Source: Candidatus Aenigmatarchaeota archaeon
GTDB taxonomy: Archaea > Aenigmatarchaeota > Aenigmatarchaeia > QMZS01
Direction of reading: 5' to 3'
NCBI GenBank assembly: GCA_023134135.1
Contig: JAGLVB010000019.1
Span: 1-44,760 of the forward strand
DNA length: 44,760 bases
Part shown: in pieces, positions 18,138 through 27,958 of the stretch
Numbering within the stretch: position 1 is the stretch's first letter
How the letters are laid out: every line of letters begins with the position of its first letter
Position numbers and translations under genes: made by a program
The notes under the pieces: model-generated
Seen by the model: the letters and a program-made list of their open reading frames with translations, nothing else
Databases searched by the model: none
Told to the model about the DNA's origin: nothing

Positions 18138-18983
18138 ATGGGAATCTATAACAAAATTTCAGTAGTTTTTTTAATGGGTTTAGTAATAGCGATGAGCGGT
18201 TGTACTACAGATGGCGGCGGAGAATCAGCAATAGCAGCAGGAACGCAGGGAGTAATGATTGAATATTTTGGACCTGATGTAGAATATCCAGTATCTGGTC
18301 AGGACATAACACTTGAAACCAGACTTAGAAATATAGGTGGAGCCGAAGCAAGTAATATTGAAAGTACCATTTATTTATTAAGTTGGGCGACAACAAATAA
18401 GCAAAATGCCTGCACCAGTGGATTAAGACCTCCAAACGCGGAAATTGGCAGGGATGGAGAAGAATGCAAAGTAACTGACGACACAACAGCTCCGGAAGTA
18501 ACAGAAACACAGACTTATGATGTTGGAGTGCATATAGACTACGATTATACCACAACCACCGTAGCAACAGTTTATGCTTTCTCTGAAAATGAATATGTTA
18601 AAAAAATGGAAGCAAACCAGAATATACCTAAAGTAAAAAGTCTAAAAAACAGCAATGCTCCAATTCATGTTGATGTAAGAGCGCAAAATGTGCTGAAAAC
18701 AGGAAGTACTGTTCCTATCACTTTAATTTTCAAAAATGTTGGGGGCGGCAATGTAAAGTATGAAGACCAGCACTATCTAATTGATAGTGCTACAATTACG
18801 GCTGGTAGTAATACTCAAACCTGCAGCGATATAAGAATGAAAGGCGGCAGGGAAGGTTCATGCACAGTGCAAGTGGCAATACCTGCTGGCGAAGAAGTAA
18901 AACTTCCTATAGAAGTAACAACAAGTTACACTTATGTAACTTCTGCTGAAACAAAAATAGTGGTACATCCAAAATTAACCTAA
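18138..18983 (+). CDS. Putative lipoprotein, tandem copy 1
   Basis: Signal and lipobox MGLVIAMSGC; close paralog of 19583-20431. Confidence 0.75.
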   Translation: MGIYNKISVVFLMGLVIAMSGCTTDGGGESAIAAGTQGVMIEYFGPDVEYPVSGQDITLETRLRNIGGAEASNIESTIYLLSWATTNKQNACTSGLRPPNAEIGRDGEECKVTDDTTAPEVTETQTYDVGVHIDYDYTTTTVATVYAFSENEYVKKMEANQNIPKVKSLKNSNAPIHVDVRAQNVLKTGSTVPITLIFKNVGGGNVKYEDQHYLIDSATITAGSNTQTCSDIRMKGGREGSCTVQVAIPAGEEVKLPIEVTTSYTYVTSAETKIVVHPKLT

Positions 18984-19052
18984 ACCCTTTTATTTTTTAT
19001 TTTAGAATATATTTTATTTTAATGAATTAATTATATTTTTACTGGTTTGATT

Positions 19053-19559
19053 GTGGTGGATTATAAAAAAATAGGTTTGAAAATTGGCATTGAAATACAC
19101 CAGAGACTTGCAACAAAAACAAAACTATTCTGCAACTGCTCAACAAAAATTTCAGATGAAAAAAACCTGTTTTTGAATTCTCAAGAAAATTAAGACCAAC
19201 CGCAAGCGAGACCGGAGAAATTGATAATGCAGGAATTCTTAAAAGAAAAAGAATTCACATATTATTCTTACCCAAACTGCTGCTCTGTTGAAACAGACTC
19301 AAAATTTCCAAATGAACTAAACAAAGAAGCTCTTTTAATCAGTTTACAACTATCTAAAATGCTGAAAATACAAACGCCGGATATATTGCAGATAATGAAA
19401 AAAATTGTTATTGACGGGAGCAACACAATAGGGTACCAGAGAACCTTATTGGTTGGAAAAGGCGATGAGAACTCATATATTGAAACAAGTTTTGGAAAAG
19501 TCTATATTCAGGATTTAAACCTCGAAGAAGAAAGCGCAACAAAAATCAAAGGAAACTAA
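19053..19559 (+). pseudogene. gatE: Truncated gatE duplicate
   Basis: Nucleotide-level copy of the 5' part of gatE at 20498; start aligned to GTG, 1-nt deletion in the A-run after GATG (7 A versus 8), further small deletion near GATAATGCAGG, truncated where the second repeat unit starts. Confidence 0.88.
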
Positions 19560-19582
19560 AATAAAATAATACAAATAAAAAT

Positions 19583-20431
19583 ATGGGACTCCATAACAAA
19601 ATTTCAGTAGTTTTTTTAATGGGTTTAGTGATAGCGATGAGCGGTTGTACCCTGGACAGCGGCGGAGAATCAATAATAGCCGCAGGAACGCAGGGAGTAT
19701 ATATCGAATATTTCGGACCTGATGTGGAATATCCTATATCCGATCAGGACATAACCCTTGAAACCAGACTTAGAAATGTTGGTGGCGCAGAAGCAAGCAA
19801 CATAGATAGCACCCTCTATTTATTAAGTTGGGATACAATAAACTCTCAAAACGCCTGCGCATCAGGATTAAAACCACCAAACGCGGAAATTGGCAGGGAT
19901 GGAGAAGAATGCAAGGTAACTGACGACACAACAACACCGGAAGTAACAGAAACACAGACTTATAATGTTGGGGTGCACATAGACTACGATTATACCACAA
20001 CCACCGTAGCAACAGTTTATGCTTTCTCTGAAAACGAATATGCAAAACTAAAAGAAAGAGGGGAGACAATACCTACAGTAAAAGATATAAAAAATAGCGC
20101 TGCTCCAATCCAGATTGAAGTAAGAGTGCCGAATGTATTAAAAACAGACGACCCAGTTCCAGTCACATTAATTTTCAGGAATGTGGGGGATGGTAATGTA
20201 AGGTATGATGACCAGCACTATATAATTGACACTGCAGAGGTTCGTATAAACGGCGAGTATCTTGACACTTGCAGAGACATAAGAATGAAAGGCGGCAGAG
20301 AACGTTCATGCACAGTGCAAATGGACATACCTGCTGGCGAAGAAGTAAAACTACCTATTAAAATAATAACAAGCTACACCTATGTAATTTCTGCTGAAAC
20401 AAAAATAGTGGTACATCCACCATTAACATAA
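19583..20431 (+). CDS. Putative lipoprotein, tandem copy 2
   Basis: Lipobox MSGC; near-identical to 18138-18983 over most of its length. Confidence 0.75.
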   Translation: MGLHNKISVVFLMGLVIAMSGCTLDSGGESIIAAGTQGVYIEYFGPDVEYPISDQDITLETRLRNVGGAEASNIDSTLYLLSWDTINSQNACASGLKPPNAEIGRDGEECKVTDDTTTPEVTETQTYNVGVHIDYDYTTTTVATVYAFSENEYAKLKERGETIPTVKDIKNSAAPIQIEVRVPNVLKTDDPVPVTLIFRNVGDGNVRYDDQHYIIDTAEVRINGEYLDTCRDIRMKGGRERSCTVQMDIPAGEEVKLPIKIITSYTYVISAETKIVVHPPLT

Positions 20432-20497
20432 CCCTTTTATTTTTTATTTTAGAATATATTTATTTAATGAATTAATTATATTTTTACTGGTTTGATT

Positions 20498-22243
20498 ATG
20501 GTTAATTATAAAAAAATAGGTTTGAAAATTGGCATTGAGATACACCAGAGACTTGCAACAAAAACAAAACTATTCTGCAACTGCTCAACAAAAATTTCAG
20601 ATGAAAAAAAACCTGTTTTTGAATTCTCAAGAAAATTAAGACCAACTGCGAGTGAAACCGGGAAAATTGATAAAGCAGCAATGCAGGAATTCTTAAAAGA
20701 AAAAGAATTTACATATTATTCTTATCCAAACTGCTGCTCTGTTGAAACAGACTCAAAATTTCCAAATGAACTAAACAAAGAAGCTCTTTTAATCAGTTTG
20801 CAATTGGCTAAAATGTTAAAAATAAGGGTTCCAGATTCACTGCAAATAATGAGAAAAGTAGTTATTGACGGGAGCAACACAACAGGTTATCAAAGAACTT
20901 CATTAGTTGGAAAAGGTGATGAAGATTCATATATTGAAACAAGTTTTGGGAAAGTTCATATTCAGGATTTAAATCTTGAAGAAGAAAGCGCAACAAAAAT
21001 CAAAGAAAAAGAAAACATGATTTATTACCGGCTTGACCGGTTAGGAATTCCTTTAATTGAACTTAGCTGCCACCCTGATATTTGGCACCCGGAACAGGCA
21101 AAAGAATTTGCATCAAAAATTGGGTTGTTGCTAAGAAGTCTGAAAGTGCAGAGAGGTATTGGAACAATAAGACAAGATGTAAATATCTCAATAAAGGGAG
21201 GCTCTAGAATAGAAATTAAAGGATTTCAGGAATTAAAAAAACTTGACAAGCTAATAGAAAATGAAGTCAAAAGACAATTAGACTTAATTTTAGTAAAAGA
21301 TAAATTAAAAAATAAACCATTAAATTTAACTGAAAAAGAAGTAACTGATTTATTTAAATCCTCAAAATGCAAAATTCTAAAAGGGAAGGAAAAAATATTG
21401 TGTTTAAAAATAGAAGGTCTTTCAGGATTATTCAAAAATCCGTGCGGCGAAATAACTCTCGGAAAAGAAATCGCAAATTACGCAAAAGTTTTTGGGATTG
21501 GAGGGATTATCCATTCTGATGAAGATTTAAAAAAATATAATTTTGATTTAAAAGAAATCAATAGATTGAAAAAAGAAATTAATGCTAAAGAAAAAGATTT
21601 ATTTTTGTTGATAAGCGGGGAAAATTGCGGGAACGCAATGAAGTTAATTAAAAAGAGAATTTTATATCTTAGCAAAGGGGTGCCTGAAGAAACAAGATTT
21701 GCGGAAAATCTCCTTACGAGATATGCCCGTGAACTGCCTGGGGCTGCAAGAATGTATCCTGAAACAGACCTCCCAAAAATAGACCTTAGTAAATATCTGA
21801 ATAAAATAAAACTGCCTGAAACTCTTGAAGAGAAATCAGCAAAATTTTTAAAGTTGGGTTTGAGTAAAGATTTAGCGGAACAGATTTCAAAGAGCAAAGA
21901 GTTGGGTTTATTTGAAGAATTTTTGAAATATAAAGTTGAACCTAAAATAATTGCCGATTTAATTTTAAACAAAAAAAGAGCCTTGGAAAGAAAAGGGATT
22001 AAAATTGAAAACAAAAATCTAGAATATGTTTTGGAAAATCTGGAAAATGGAAAAATTACAAAAAAAGCGATGGAAGAAATCTTAATCAATAGAAACATAA
22101 AAGGATTTGAGAAAATTTCCGGGGTTGAATTAAAGAAAATTATTGATGAATATGCAAAAAAATACGGAAAAAATGCAATGGGGGAGATTATGAAAAAATA
22201 TGGGAAAAGAGTTGACAGTGAAGAAGTTTCAAGATTATTATAA
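20498..22243 (+). CDS. gatE: Glutamyl-tRNA(Gln) amidotransferase subunit E
   Basis: [86 protein letters not shown]. Confidence 0.95.
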   Translation: MVNYKKIGLKIGIEIHQRLATKTKLFCNCSTKISDEKKPVFEFSRKLRPTASETGKIDKAAMQEFLKEKEFTYYSYPNCCSVETDSKFPNELNKEALLISLQLAKMLKIRVPDSLQIMRKVVIDGSNTTGYQRTSLVGKGDEDSYIETSFGKVHIQDLNLEEESATKIKEKENMIYYRLDRLGIPLIELSCHPDIWHPEQAKEFASKIGLLLRSLKVQRGIGTIRQDVNISIKGGSRIEIKGFQELKKLDKLIENEVKRQLDLILVKDKLKNKPLNLTEKEVTDLFKSSKCKILKGKEKILCLKIEGLSGLFKNPCGEITLGKEIANYAKVFGIGGIIHSDEDLKKYNFDLKEINRLKKEINAKEKDLFLLISGENCGNAMKLIKKRILYLSKGVPEETRFAENLLTRYARELPGAARMYPETDLPKIDLSKYLNKIKLPETLEEKSAKFLKLGLSKDLAEQISKSKELGLFEEFLKYKVEPKIIADLILNKKRALERKGIKIENKNLEYVLENLENGKITKKAMEEILINRNIKGFEKISGVELKKIIDEYAKKYGKNAMGEIMKKYGKRVDSEEVSRLL

Positions 22244-22280
22244 ATATAATCTTGAGATAAAAATTTGAATCTCTGAAAAT

Positions 22281-25200
22281 TTACCCTCTAATGCAACTCA
22301 CAATTATATTGTAATCTGTTATGCCTGTTTTATTTATGTGGGTGGTGATACCTCCATAAGATGCGCATACATAGTCACATTCACCGAAAAATACGGCGTA
22401 AGAATTGTTTGAATCATATTGCGTAGAAGACCAATAATAATTGTTGTCACTTCCAAAATAATCATTATATAACTCTGACCCGCGCAGTCCAACCATAATA
22501 TCTTTACTGGGAAGAACCCAATCCTCCTGTCCACCGTACTTCAACTTATCGCAGTGATTACAGGCCTGATAATCGGAGCCACCCCCAATACAAGAAGGTT
22601 TATTAATATCATACCCGCCCCATATATATCCTGTAAAATCTGTTGGAGTCCAGCATTTATTAGTATTACAATCTATGTAAACTTCATCTCCATCTAAATT
22701 TTTAACGCAATAACCTGTTCCCCCGCATGAACATCCGGAATAACCGCAATCCGTATCGCAATAATCTATCTCCCCATCCAAATCATCATCAATTCCATTA
22801 GAACAATCTGTTTCCGGGGGTCTGCGAACGCAACGAATGGAAGATTCTGTATTTTTATAATCTATCTGGATATTACCAGTACCTACACAGTCCATAAAGT
22901 AAGACGTACTACTATCGGCTTCAGTAGAAGACCAGTAAGTATTAGGATAAGGGTCATCAAAACAAGCACCACCGAGACAAGTGTTGGAGTTGCACAACTC
23001 AGTAAGTATATCTTTATCAGGAAGAACCCAATCATCAAATCCGCCATAATCATCTAAATTTTCACAGTAATTGCACGCTGGTCGGTCAGCAATTCCAATA
23101 CAGGAATCTTTTAGATTGTAATTTTCTTCATCACACCCTTCTCGAATATCTTCACATTCTGCTATTTCATCTTCTATAGTCATTTCACTGCAATCAGGTA
23201 AATCTTTACAATTAGAGGTTCCATATGGTTTTATATCACTCCAAAATTTTAACTCTGTGCCTCCAGCATTCCTTAAAACCGGTGTCCAGCAAACATCATT
23301 GGCGCAATCAACATATATTGTGTCTCCTCCCACAGTATATTTTTCATAACCATCTCCTTCACAACTGCAGGTTCCATCAAAAGTACCCTCTCCATCTTCG
23401 CCCCCGGTGCAATACTCAGAATAATCATCCGAACCTGCAGCACAAGTCGAACCATCACATTTTAAATTATAATTACAAGTGCAAGGTGGAACAGAACATG
23501 TTATTTCATCACAATCTCTATGAGGCGGAGAAACACAACCGCTTAAATCAGTTGACTCGCATTCCTCAATCCCTTCTACTATCCCATCCCCGCAAATTGG
23601 GTCTAATTCTAAAGCAGTATATCTCAAAATTAACGCGCTTCCAGTATAAAAGAAATACTGGTTATCTAATAAACCCGGAGCGCTTATTTCAAGTTCGCAA
23701 GTATAATCTCCTGACGAAATAAGTCCTTCAAAAATATTGTTTTTTTCTTCAATAGCAATATTTTTATTTATGTCGCAATCACCTGTTCCTATTATTTTTA
23801 CATTTCCATTGTAATTTTTTTTATCAAAGAAAACCATTATTTTTACATGCGCTGGTTCATCTAAATAAGTGTTTAATTTCAAAGTTGTTTTATAAATATT
23901 CGTGTCTTTCGAAACCAATATTCTTGAATTCTTATCTTCAACAATAATATTTTTGCAGCGCCAATTTCCATCCTGACATACGCAGTTATATTCACTGGAT
24001 TGAGCTGCTTCACCCTTTCCAACACAGACTCCTGTTTTTAATCCGCATTTTCCTTCAGGACAGCAAATGTTATCACTCCGGTTATATAATGTGAACTTAC
24101 AAAAAAGGTTTCCAGTTGTATCCTCTGAATCAGCGCAATCGCAATCTCTGTAGCATAATTCTCCTTCATCTCTCTTACCCCATATTTCATCCCTGCATTC
24201 CCATAAACAGGTTTCTCCATTAATATTGAATTTGTGTCCCCCTTCTTCATAACATACCTCTCTATGAGCGCAGGTTCCTTTAGGGCAACAATAATACTTA
24301 GTCTCATCATAAGCAATATTTGAAGGATTATCCTGAGAACAATAAGAATTTGGCCAACATTCACCCTCTAAATGATCGCACTCGTAACCATCCGGGGTGT
24401 AACAATCAACATGAAAATCAAATTTTTCTCCCTGTATATTTTCAAGTAAAGAAAATGTCCCCACAGCGGTATCCTTATATTGTTTTGAAATTTTCTGGTC
24501 TCCCTCACCCTCAGTTCCAGAACCATAAAGCGTTTTGGAAAGTCCTATCTTAACAAAATCTTCACCAGGCACAATATAAGCAACAACATCCTTTGTTTTT
24601 CCCGGGAATGAAACCGGATAAACCAAATAAGAATTATGATAACCTCCTGAAGGATTATAAGGATTTGTGTATTTTGGTTCCAGATTATAAAATAAAGGAA
24701 AATCTGATATTGTTTTCCCGCAATTATCTGTGAAATCCTCTGCATTGCCTGTAATAAAATTCCACATTCCATCAATGCATTTTAAAGAATCTCCCTGATA
24801 CTGTATTACGGCTCCATTTGAATAACAATACGAATCAGTTAACTCAGGATCTGCAATACCCGCACCCTTGGTTCTAGACCCTCCATTCAGGATTTCTGCA
24901 TCCAATCCCAGATGAGCGCATTGCCCGGAAGGACAACAATAGTTATGCCCATTTACAAAATCAGGAGCGCAATTTCTTGAAGTGCATGAATGAGAATCAT
25001 TTATTTGAGAAGAATCGCACCTATAATAATTCTTGATTGTGCACCAACTGCAGGTGCAGTAAGGTCCAGATGGTTTAGTTCTTTTTTTATTTTTACGATT
25101 TCGATAAGTATAATAACTTCCATAAGTTTCGTAATCTGCCTCATATTTGTCGCCATGAGCGCTGCAATCCCCCACAACATTACGACCGCAGTTAGCAAAT

Positions 25201-25745
25201 TCGGGCCCATCAAAAGAAACCCCATTCCGTTCTGCCTGATGAGCGCACCAACCTATGCAATAATCAGGTTCGCATCTGCAACCATTAGAACATTTTCCCC
25301 AATTGCCGCAGTACTTGTCATTTGTACGCAATGAATACGGGTTACATGTCGTACGCCCGCTGGACCCACAATAAGGTCTACGATAAACATCCTGATTGGA
25401 TTTATATTTATATGAGGCATTACCAAAAGGAGGATAATAAGTTGCTTCGGTATCCCCTTCATAAATAGACACTAATCGCTTGCTTTGTGTGGTGGTATCT
25501 CCACACTCACAAACATGGTTTCCGCAATAATCACAAGTTTCATAACTGTGAGAATCACATGAAGTTTGGGTATAACACTCCTCACATTCACAGGTACCAC
25601 ATGAGGTAACACCTTCGTTACAAGTGCAATTAACCTGACAAGTTCTACAGGTAGGCATGCAACAACACATACAACCAAACCCGACCTGAACAAAAAGTCC
25701 AAAAATCAGAAAAAAACCCAAAGATAAATTAAATATATACCTCAT
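22281..25745 (-). CDS. Large Cys-rich secreted protein with two DUF1566/Lcl-like domains
   Basis: 1154 aa; signal peptide, dense Cys motifs, repeated CWTP...CNYC/CNHC...DDWVLPDKDI / EDWVLPSKDI...YWSST...IRCVRR / IVSCIRG, plus DCSNGIDDDLDGEIDYCDTDC. Confidence 0.8.
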   Translation of the reverse strand: MRYIFNLSLGFFLIFGLFVQVGFGCMCCCMPTCRTCQVNCTCNEGVTSCGTCECEECYTQTSCDSHSYETCDYCGNHVCECGDTTTQSKRLVSIYEGDTEATYYPPFGNASYKYKSNQDVYRRPYCGSSGRTTCNPYSLRTNDKYCGNWGKCSNGCRCEPDYCIGWCAHQAERNGVSFDGPEFANCGRNVVGDCSAHGDKYEADYETYGSYYTYRNRKNKKRTKPSGPYCTCSWCTIKNYYRCDSSQINDSHSCTSRNCAPDFVNGHNYCCPSGQCAHLGLDAEILNGGSRTKGAGIADPELTDSYCYSNGAVIQYQGDSLKCIDGMWNFITGNAEDFTDNCGKTISDFPLFYNLEPKYTNPYNPSGGYHNSYLVYPVSFPGKTKDVVAYIVPGEDFVKIGLSKTLYGSGTEGEGDQKISKQYKDTAVGTFSLLENIQGEKFDFHVDCYTPDGYECDHLEGECWPNSYCSQDNPSNIAYDETKYYCCPKGTCAHREVCYEEGGHKFNINGETCLWECRDEIWGKRDEGELCYRDCDCADSEDTTGNLFCKFTLYNRSDNICCPEGKCGLKTGVCVGKGEAAQSSEYNCVCQDGNWRCKNIIVEDKNSRILVSKDTNIYKTTLKLNTYLDEPAHVKIMVFFDKKNYNGNVKIIGTGDCDINKNIAIEEKNNIFEGLISSGDYTCELEISAPGLLDNQYFFYTGSALILRYTALELDPICGDGIVEGIEECESTDLSGCVSPPHRDCDEITCSVPPCTCNYNLKCDGSTCAAGSDDYSEYCTGGEDGEGTFDGTCSCEGDGYEKYTVGGDTIYVDCANDVCWTPVLRNAGGTELKFWSDIKPYGTSNCKDLPDCSEMTIEDEIAECEDIREGCDEENYNLKDSCIGIADRPACNYCENLDDYGGFDDWVLPDKDILTELCNSNTCLGGACFDDPYPNTYWSSTEADSSTSYFMDCVGTGNIQIDYKNTESSIRCVRRPPETDCSNGIDDDLDGEIDYCDTDCGYSGCSCGGTGYCVKNLDGDEVYIDCNTNKCWTPTDFTGYIWGGYDINKPSCIGGGSDYQACNHCDKLKYGGQEDWVLPSKDIMVGLRGSELYNDYFGSDNNYYWSSTQYDSNNSYAVFFGECDYVCASYGGITTHINKTGITDYNIIVSCIRG

Positions 25746-25786
25746 AATATCTATTATTTTGGTTTTATTATTGTATTAATTCCCTT

Positions 25787-26110
25787 TTATTTATATTCCC
25801 TCAATTCCTTTTCGAGTTCAGCCACTCTCTTCTCTTCCGCGGCTTCTGTTTTTCTCTTTTTACTGGATAATTCCTCATAAACATTCTTCAATCCATGTTC
25901 AACAGAAGCAGCAATCCTATTTCTGTCAAGTCGCCTCAAATCCTGTCCTTCCAAAGTTCTCAACTCCTGTTCCACACTGTCTAATTGATTTAAAATCCTG
26001 CTTTTAGAAGAACCTTCCAATCTCAAAGCTTTTAACCTATATCTGCACCATTTTTTTCGTAAACCCCTTATCCTTCCATTAAAACCAAAAATTGAATCAA
26101 ATCTAAACAT
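25787..26110 (-). CDS. Hypothetical coiled-coil protein
   Basis: 107 aa, charged helical C-terminus. Confidence 0.55.
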   Translation of the reverse strand: MFRFDSIFGFNGRIRGLRKKWCRYRLKALRLEGSSKSRILNQLDSVEQELRTLEGQDLRRLDRNRIAASVEHGLKNVYEELSSKKRKTEAAEEKRVAELEKELREYK

Positions 26111-26136
26111 AATAATATTTAAATCCTATTATTAAT

Positions 26137-26484
26137 ATGACAGAACTATCTAAAGAAGCTCAGGATTTATTGATGAAAGTGCAGATGCAAAATCAGGAAT
26201 TGCAGGAAATTATGATACAAAAACAAAATAGGGAGATGCAAAAAATAGAAATCGAAGAAGCCCTTAAAGAGATTAAAGATAAAACAGAAATATATAAAGA
26301 AATTGGGGGAATTCTTGTTAAAACAGACAAAAATAAAATACAGGAAGAACTTGAAGAAGAAAAAGACATGATCTCTATAAGAGAAAAACAAGTTAATGCA
26401 AGGGAAGAAAAACTAAAATCAGAAATTGAAGAAAATCAGAAAAAATTGATGAGTTTTATTCAGGGGGCTAATCCAGCCGGATAA
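26137..26484 (+). CDS. pfdB: Prefoldin subunit beta
   Basis: LLMKVQMQNQELQEIMIQKQNREMQKIEIEEALKEIKDKTEIYKEIGGILVKTDKNKIQEELEEEKDMI. Confidence 0.9.
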   Translation: MTELSKEAQDLLMKVQMQNQELQEIMIQKQNREMQKIEIEEALKEIKDKTEIYKEIGGILVKTDKNKIQEELEEEKDMISIREKQVNAREEKLKSEIEENQKKLMSFIQGANPAG

Positions 26485-26554
26485 ATTTTTGTTAGATGTT
26501 TGGGTGAACTATTTAGCAGTAATTTGATTAAAAAGATTAATTAAATAATTTTCT

Positions 26555-27133
26555 ATGAAAGGAGGAAAAATATTGGATTTTATCCAAAAAGAACTAAATT
26601 ACACTAAAAAACATTACCCTGACGAAAAAGAATTTAACCTGAATGAACTAATTCCACACATAATTTTCGCCCGGAAAATAGAATATACATCTGATTTGAA
26701 TTTTGAAGATTCTTTTAATAATTTCCTTTCCAGAATTTATAAAGGTTTTGAGCCCCCTTTTCCTGTTGAAAAAGTTGCTAAGGCTATTGGAGTGAAAGCT
26801 ATAGAATATTATGAATTGTCACGTAAAGGGTTTGCTGTGCTCTTTCACGGAAACTGGTATATTGGCGTAAATAAGAATGATTCTCTTATTGAACAAAAAT
26901 TTACAATAGCCCATGAGACCTCGCACATAGGTTTAAATTATACCTCTAATAAAGAACTGCTTCCTCTCGGCACAGAAGACACCTGTGATTATATTGCCCG
27001 ATTAATAATCATGCCAAGTTATGATTTTGAGAATAACGCAAAAAAATTGGATTGTGATATTGAAAAATTAAGCGGATTATATTCCTGTCCTTCATATATG
27101 ATTGAAACAAGGATTGAAGAGTTAAAAATATAA
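26555..27133 (+). CDS. ImmA/IrrE-family metallopeptidase-like protein
   Basis: FTIAHETSHIGLNY contains HExxH; downstream YIARLIIMPSYDF typical of IrrE-like proteins. Confidence 0.8.
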   Translation: MKGGKILDFIQKELNYTKKHYPDEKEFNLNELIPHIIFARKIEYTSDLNFEDSFNNFLSRIYKGFEPPFPVEKVAKAIGVKAIEYYELSRKGFAVLFHGNWYIGVNKNDSLIEQKFTIAHETSHIGLNYTSNKELLPLGTEDTCDYIARLIIMPSYDFENNAKKLDCDIEKLSGLYSCPSYMIETRIEELKI

Positions 27134-27134
27134 A

Positions 27135-27656
27135 TCAACCCAGAATTTCAATTATTTTCTCAGCAAATTCTTTTGCTGCCTGAGGTCCATTTGCAGTTAC
27201 AACTTTGCCGTCCGACTCAACATTTGCTCCTGTGTACTTTGCTTCTTCTTCTTCCAGCATTTTTATAAAATTACCCTCTCCCGAATCCCAGATTGTTGCA
27301 TTCTTTCCCTTCAGGATTCCCGCTTTTGCCAGAATTCCCGGAGCAATGCAGATTGCCGCAGTAATTTTACCATTCTCATAAAAAAGTTTACCCAATTCTA
27401 AAGCAGTTTTATCTTCATAATATATTGAAGAACCGCTCCCTCCAACAAACACAATAACTTCATAGTCGGTCACATCAACTTTTTCAATATCTATATCCAC
27501 TCTAATTATTGCGTCAAACATCCCTGTTACCTGTTTAACTCCTTTAGAAGCTACAATAACCTCAAATCCTGAGTTCTCAAAAACCTGTTTTGGTATTATA
27601 AATTCCTCATCTCTGAAATTCTTTGGAGCAACCACCATTAAAATCCTGCGTCCCAT
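27135..27656 (-). CDS. DJ-1/PfpI family protein
   Basis: ILMVVAPKNFRDEEFIIPKQVFENSGFEV...VFVGGSGSSIYYED...KITAAICIAPGILAKAGILKGKNATIW. Confidence 0.92.
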   Translation of the reverse strand: MGRRILMVVAPKNFRDEEFIIPKQVFENSGFEVIVASKGVKQVTGMFDAIIRVDIDIEKVDVTDYEVIVFVGGSGSSIYYEDKTALELGKLFYENGKITAAICIAPGILAKAGILKGKNATIWDSGEGNFIKMLEEEEAKYTGANVESDGKVVTANGPQAAKEFAEKIIEILG

Positions 27657-27706
27657 ATTAAAATAAATTACAAAAGTAAATTATAGCCCCGTAGTGTAGT
27701 GGCCAA

Positions 27707-27772
27707 ACTTTCTTCGGTAAATTACTGAGTAAACAGGAAAAAATTACTTCTGTGAAGCGAAGAAAGGGTCTA
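27707..27772 (+). other. tRNA-Gln(CUG) D-loop intron (about 21/22), 66 nt
   Basis: BHB: central GGCC/GGTC, bulges AA|A and TA|G, inner helix CTTTCTTCG/CGAAGAAAG. Confidence 0.87.
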
Positions 27773-27809
27773 GCATATAGGACCCTGGATCCTATGACCG
27801 CGGTTCGAA

Positions 27810-27947
27810 TGAACCTTTCCTGCTTTTGTAGAGCAAAAGGAGGAGGTCTCAACCCCAAAATAAAGTGAAAACCTTAATTCACAAAGCGAATTTAGGTGCT
27901 GTTCTACCATAGAACAACTATAATTGGGGATTAAAAGAGAACGAGCA
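27810..27947 (+). other. tRNA-Gln(CUG) T-loop intron (59/60), 138 nt
   Basis: BHB: outer CGCGG/CCGCG, central TTCG/CGAG, bulges AA|T and CA|T; several internal hairpins (GTTCTaccatAGAAC). Confidence 0.82.
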
Positions 27948-27958
27948 TCCGCGCGGGG

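Larger units (their letters stand above)
18117..20998 (+). repeat. Approximately 1.45-kb tandem duplication (lipoprotein gene plus 5' part of gatE)
   Basis: ATAAAATAATACAAATAAAAATATGGGA occurs at the start of both units; intergenic AATGAATTAATTATATTTTTACTGGTTTGATT shared after both lipoprotein genes. Confidence 0.88.

Noticed and set aside
21226-22098. Antisense ORFs of 69 and 206 aa in gatE
   Set aside because: Low-complexity Phe/Ser/Leu-rich antisense translation of a well-supported gene.
22334-25702. Multiple alternative-frame ORFs (e.g. 23225-23722 +, 24038-24364 -, 25001-25225 -)
   Set aside because: Overlap the 1154-aa Cys-rich frame, which has a signal peptide, consistent Cys patterning and repeated domains.
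27810-27947. C/D-box sRNA inside the long tRNA-Gln(CUG) intron
   Set aside because: I found no convincing RUGAUGA C box or paired D/D' boxes by eye.
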